Assembly (NCBI GenBank): GCA_963590435.1
Contig: CAVAPG010000081.1
Coordinates: 1 to 7,142, forward strand
Length of the DNA: 7,142 nt
Direction: 5' to 3'
Origin: F23-B02 sp963590435
Lineage (GTDB): Bacteria > Bacillota > Clostridia > Oscillospirales > Oscillospiraceae
The position numbers and the translations under genes were made by a program. The notes below the pieces were generated by a model. That model was not told the DNA's origin, searched no databases, and saw nothing but the letters and a program-made list of their open reading frames with translations. Shown in pieces: positions 4,916 through 7,142 of this stretch. Numbering within the stretch: the first letter of the stretch is position 1; every line of letters begins with the position of its first letter.

Positions 4916-6199
4916 ATGGTAGTTCAAAATGTTGTGTTGCTTATGACCTTGTTCCTGGGCCTTATGGTCTGTGGAGTACCAATAGGATTTTCCCTTTCAA
5001 TATCTGCACTTATTACCGCAATGGCGACAGGCCAGTTTTCGCCTACTGCCATTGTACACCGTATGATCGGTAACTCAAGCTCCTATACTCTTCTTGCCAT
5101 CCCGTTCTTTATTCTTGCTGCGAAGCTTATGAATACGGGCGGCATCACAAGTCGAATTTTCCGCGCGGCATCGGCATGGGTTGGTTCTATCCCCGGCGGA
5201 CTCGGACATGCAAATGTTGTGGCTTCTGTTATATTTTCCGGTATGAGCGGCTCTGCCGTTGCAGATGCGGGCGGCCTTGGACAGATTGAGGTTGACGCAA
5301 TGAAGGAACAGGGATTCGATGCTGAATTCTCTGCTGCCGTTACCTGCGCCAGCGCTACCATCGGCCCCATTATTCCGCCTTCGGTCCCAATGGTCGTTTA
5401 CGGAATGATGACCGGTGTTTCGGTCGGCAGCCTCTTCATAGGCGGTGTTATCCCGGGCCTGCTCCTCGCACTTGCATGTTCTATACTGATTTATATAATG
5501 GCAAAGAAGCGCAACTATCCTACACAGCCCTTCAGCTGGAAGGAAGTCGGCGATTCCACCAGAGAGGCACTTCTTTCTCTGCTTACCCCTGTTATTATCA
5601 TCGGCGGCATCTGGACTGGCATATTCAGCCCCACTGAGGCAGCATGTGTTGCATCCGTTTATGCTTTCATCCTCTCCGTTCTTGTCTACAAGGGAATGAC
5701 TAAGGCTGAGGTTTTTGAGGCTATTAAGCAGACTGTATCCGAGAGCGCGGCAATACTCCTCATTATCTGCGGCGCTGCGGCCTTCTCCTGGCTTGTTACT
5801 ATGATGGGCATGACCGAGGCTCTTGCTGAGTCCCTTACCAAGCTCACAACCAACAAGTATGTAATGCTTCTGATAATTAACATTGCGTTCCTTATTATCG
5901 GCATGTTCATGGAAGCTCTTGCAACGCTGACAATTACAATACCCTTCCTTATCCCACTGATGACTGCATTCGACATCAGCCCGCTGCATCTGGGTGTTGT
6001 CCTTGTCCTTAACCTCATGATCGGCCTTTGCACGCCGCCTGTCGGAACATCTCTGTTCATCTGCGCCAAGGTTGCGGATATTTCAATCGAGAGAATGTAC
6101 AAGTGCATTCTGCCGTTCCTTATCCCGCTGATTGCAGTTCTGTTCCTCATTACCTACGTGCCCGGCTTTGTCACATGGCTTCCCGGACTGTTGGGATGA
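4916..6199 (+). CDS. dctM: TRAP transporter large membrane subunit (DctM family)
   Basis: This 427-residue protein is the ion-coupled permease subunit of the tripartite transporter, with about a dozen hydrophobic segments or re-entrant hairpins along its length. Family hallmarks are visible: VCGVPIGFSLSISALITA near the N-terminus, IPFFILAAKLMNTGGI, SGMSGSAVADAGGLG, TIGPIIPPSVPMVVYG, GIFSPTEAACVA and NLMIGLCTPPVGTSLF. The serine/glycine-rich first hairpin and the late TPPVGTSLF region are where the Na+ sites and substrate path lie in characterised SiaQM-type transporters, so Na+ coupling is likely but inferred. Length is typical and no break is seen. GAGGAGGTC immediately after the dctQ stop is the ribosome binding site. 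It is the last gene of the operon, 20 bases before a strong terminator. Confidence 0.96.
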   Translation: MVVQNVVLLMTLFLGLMVCGVPIGFSLSISALITAMATGQFSPTAIVHRMIGNSSSYTLLAIPFFILAAKLMNTGGITSRIFRAASAWVGSIPGGLGHANVVASVIFSGMSGSAVADAGGLGQIEVDAMKEQGFDAEFSAAVTCASATIGPIIPPSVPMVVYGMMTGVSVGSLFIGGVIPGLLLALACSILIYIMAKKRNYPTQPFSWKEVGDSTREALLSLLTPVIIIGGIWTGIFSPTEAACVASVYAFILSVLVYKGMTKAEVFEAIKQTVSESAAILLIICGAAAFSWLVTMMGMTEALAESLTKLTTNKYVMLLIINIAFLIIGMFMEALATLTITIPFLIPLMTAFDISPLHLGVVLVLNLMIGLCTPPVGTSLFICAKVADISIERMYKCILPFLIPLIAVLFLITYVPGFVTWLPGLLG

Positions 6200-6218
6200 A
6201 CTGAAGAAAATGTCACAG

Positions 6219-6254
6219 AAAAAGGGAGATGCTTTAGCAAATCTCCCTTTTTTT
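6219..6254 (+). terminator. Rho-independent terminator of the operon
   Basis: The stem AAAGGGAGAT (6221-6230) pairs with ATCTCCCTTT (6241-6250), with inner pairing of GC/GC around a TTTA loop, and the stem runs into a tract of seven T residues (6248-6254). It follows the dctM stop by about 20 bases and marks the 3' end of the six-gene transcription unit. Confidence 0.92.
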
Positions 6255-6278
6255 GAACGTTCGCTTAACGCTGCAATA

Positions 6279-6308
6279 TTGACAAAACGACGATTTAAAT
6301 GATAAAAT
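6279..6308 (+). promoter_or_regulatory. Sigma-A promoter of the GntR regulator gene
   Basis: A perfect -35 box TTGACA (6279-6284) and a -10 box TAAAAT (6303-6308) are separated by 18 bases. TG one base before the -10 box (6300-6301) gives an extended -10 element. Transcription would start near 6315. No TNGTNNNACNA-type site was found between 6255 and 6355, so autoregulation through that motif is not supported. Confidence 0.72.
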
Positions 6309-6341
6309 TTTCAAGAAATAAAAATAAAAGAGCAAAGTAAC

Positions 6342-6348
6342 AGGTGGG
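6342..6348 (+). promoter_or_regulatory. Ribosome binding site that fixes the regulator start at ATG 6356
   Basis: AGGTGGG lies 7 bases before ATG 6356. The in-frame GTG at 6344 falls inside this element and has no good Shine-Dalgarno sequence upstream, so the ATG is preferred. Confidence 0.65.
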
Positions 6349-6355
6349 TAGAAGA

Positions 6356-7033
6356 ATGCAGCTAAGTCCGGTGTCCAATAACAAATTGTATGTACAGATT
6401 TATAATCAACTGGTCGAGGCAATACGCTCCGGAATGTTCAAAGTAGGAGAAAAACTCCCGAGCGAAAAGGAGTTGTGCCAGACCTTCAATGTCAGTCGTG
6501 TTCCGGTACGTGAGGCACTGTGTGCCCTTGAGCTTAATGGCCTTGTAGATTCTATTCAAGGTGTCGGAGTCTACGTAAAGAATATGCGGCCCGATATCTC
6601 ATTTACTCTTGGAAATATTGAACCGCAGGACATAATTGCGGCGCGATTATCTATTGAACCGGATATAGCACGAGCAGCTGCCAAAAATATAGACGCCATT
6701 GAGCGGGAGAATATGAAGAATATTATAGACCGCTTCCGCGAAAATACAGATGCCAAAATTGACACGGTAGATGTGGATAAAGATTTTCATCTTTGTGTGG
6801 CCAGAGCGAGCGGAAACTATATTTATCTTCAGATTATGGAACTGATATTCAAGGCTATGGATACGAAAATGTGGACGCCAATATGCAGTCGCACGCTTGG
6901 AACAATGTATTTTCGCCAGAATTATGAAGAGCATAAGGAGATCGGTGAGTTGATTCTTGCCGGTGACGGCGAAAAGGCGTATTCCTGCATGAAAGAACAT
7001 ATGGAGAAGTTGATAGTGCGTTACTGGAGCTGA
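6356..7033 (+). CDS. FCD-domain GntR family transcriptional regulator
   Basis: This 225-residue cytoplasmic DNA-binding protein has an N-terminal GntR winged helix (about residues 8-75). It shows YVQIYNQLVEAIRSGMFKVG, the GEKLPSEKEL signature, the recognition-helix region VSRVPVREAL and the wing GLVDSIQGVGVYV. The C-terminal all-helical FCD domain (about 85-222) binds the effector. A likely metal site is formed by Asp141, His145, His193 and His215, with the same spacing (4, about 48, 22) as the Asp-His-His-His site of LldR from Corynebacterium glutamicum. FCD regulators usually sense carboxylate metabolites through this metal, which agrees with the carboxylate-type arginine of the DctP protein. 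It has its own promoter and sits after the operon terminator, so it is transcribed separately. It is the probable repressor of the TRAP operon through the site at 375-385; activation or another target cannot be excluded. The start is ATG 6356 rather than GTG 6344. Confidence 0.93.
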   Translation: MQLSPVSNNKLYVQIYNQLVEAIRSGMFKVGEKLPSEKELCQTFNVSRVPVREALCALELNGLVDSIQGVGVYVKNMRPDISFTLGNIEPQDIIAARLSIEPDIARAAAKNIDAIERENMKNIIDRFRENTDAKIDTVDVDKDFHLCVARASGNYIYLQIMELIFKAMDTKMWTPICSRTLGTMYFRQNYEEHKEIGELILAGDGEKAYSCMKEHMEKLIVRYWS

Positions 7034-7048
7034 TATATAAGCAGCACA

Positions 7049-7084
7049 AAAACCGGGAGAAGTTTTTTCGCTTCTCCCGGTTTT
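7049..7084. terminator. Bidirectional rho-independent terminator after the regulator gene
   Basis: A perfect 14-bp stem (7049-7062 with 7071-7084) has the GC-rich core CCGGGAGAAG / CTTCTCCCGG, an 8-base loop TTTTTTCG and A/T runs at both ends. Read on + it ends in TTTT; read on - it ends in TTTTT. It can therefore terminate both the regulator gene and a convergent minus-strand gene. Confidence 0.88.
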
Positions 7085-7087
7085 ATA

Positions 7088-7142
7088 TCACCCTCTCGCA
7101 AATCCTTCGGCGAGCTTGATGAGGCTCATTATGTCGTTCATT
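7088..7142 (-). CDS. Probable 3' end of a convergent minus-strand gene (partial)
   Basis: On the minus strand an open frame enters at the window edge and ends at a TGA (complement of 7088-7090). The visible residues read MNDIMSLIKLAEGFARG, a plausible amphipathic C-terminal helix; the methionine at the edge need not be the start. The bidirectional terminator immediately downstream supports a gene ending here. Seventeen codons are too few to name a family, and the frame could be a chance opening. Confidence 0.4.
   Translation of the reverse strand, partial: MNDIMSLIKLAEGFARG

Noticed and set aside
5075..5989. Minus-strand open frame of 304 codons opposite dctM
   Set aside because: It lies inside the DctM gene on the other strand. 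Its translation is rich in Cys, Arg, Asn and His without any family motif, as expected of the complement of a membrane-protein gene.
6256..6270. Short palindromes AACGTT and CGTT-5-AACG upstream of the regulator promoter
   Set aside because: The arms are only 3-4 bases, common by chance, and do not match the operator pattern at the operon promoter.
1..7142. CRISPR array, tRNA or rRNA gene, insertion sequence, phage attachment site
   Set aside because: No regularly spaced direct repeats, cloverleaf-like segments, transposase-like frames or terminal repeats were seen on either strand.

Overview
The window looks like a chromosomal piece of an anaerobic, low-to-moderate GC Gram-positive bacterium, probably a clostridial gut-type Firmicute. 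The basis is strong AGGAGG-type ribosome binding sites, sigma-A promoters of the TTGACa/TAtAAt type, hairpin-plus-T terminators, a lipobox-bearing TRAP binding protein and clostridial-style two-subunit transketolase genes. The genus cannot be decided from the sequence.

Layout: positions 3-152 hold the last 49 codons of a glutamate-synthase-small-subunit/NfnB-like flavoprotein, closed by a terminator at 204-237. A regulatory region follows (about 238-431) with a sigma-A promoter and several inverted repeats, including a perfect match to the operator pattern of FCD-type GntR regulators. Then comes one six-gene operon on the + strand: a Gfo/Idh/MocA dehydrogenase (432-1442), transketolase N-terminal subunit (1452-2294), transketolase C-terminal subunit (2297-3232), and TRAP transporter binding protein DctP (3307-4344), small membrane subunit DctQ (4409-4903) and large membrane subunit DctM (4916-6199). 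A strong terminator at 6219-6254 closes it. A separately promoted FCD/GntR regulator (6356-7033) follows and ends in a bidirectional terminator (7049-7084). The last bases probably hold the 3' end of a convergent minus-strand gene.

How the genes may work together: the TRAP system imports an anionic small molecule with an ion gradient, the Gfo/Idh/MocA enzyme oxidises or reduces a hydroxyl/carbonyl group on it, and the dedicated two-subunit transketolase moves a two-carbon ketol unit to or from the product. The downstream regulator is the likely repressor and effector sensor. The most interesting point is what is missing. A unit that appears complete, bounded by promoter and terminator, carries no kinase, isomerase, aldolase or dehydratase, yet the transketolase keeps the residues that usually hold a phosphate. 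This suggests an uncommon substrate (already phosphorylated, or carrying another anionic group such as sulfonate or carboxylate). The pathway is inferred and the substrate is unknown.

Three start codons were moved from the longest open frame on ribosome-binding-site evidence (dehydrogenase, DctQ, GntR regulator). The dctP gene is flanked by predicted RNA hairpins on both sides and shows a more biased codon choice, consistent with differential expression of the binding protein within the operon.
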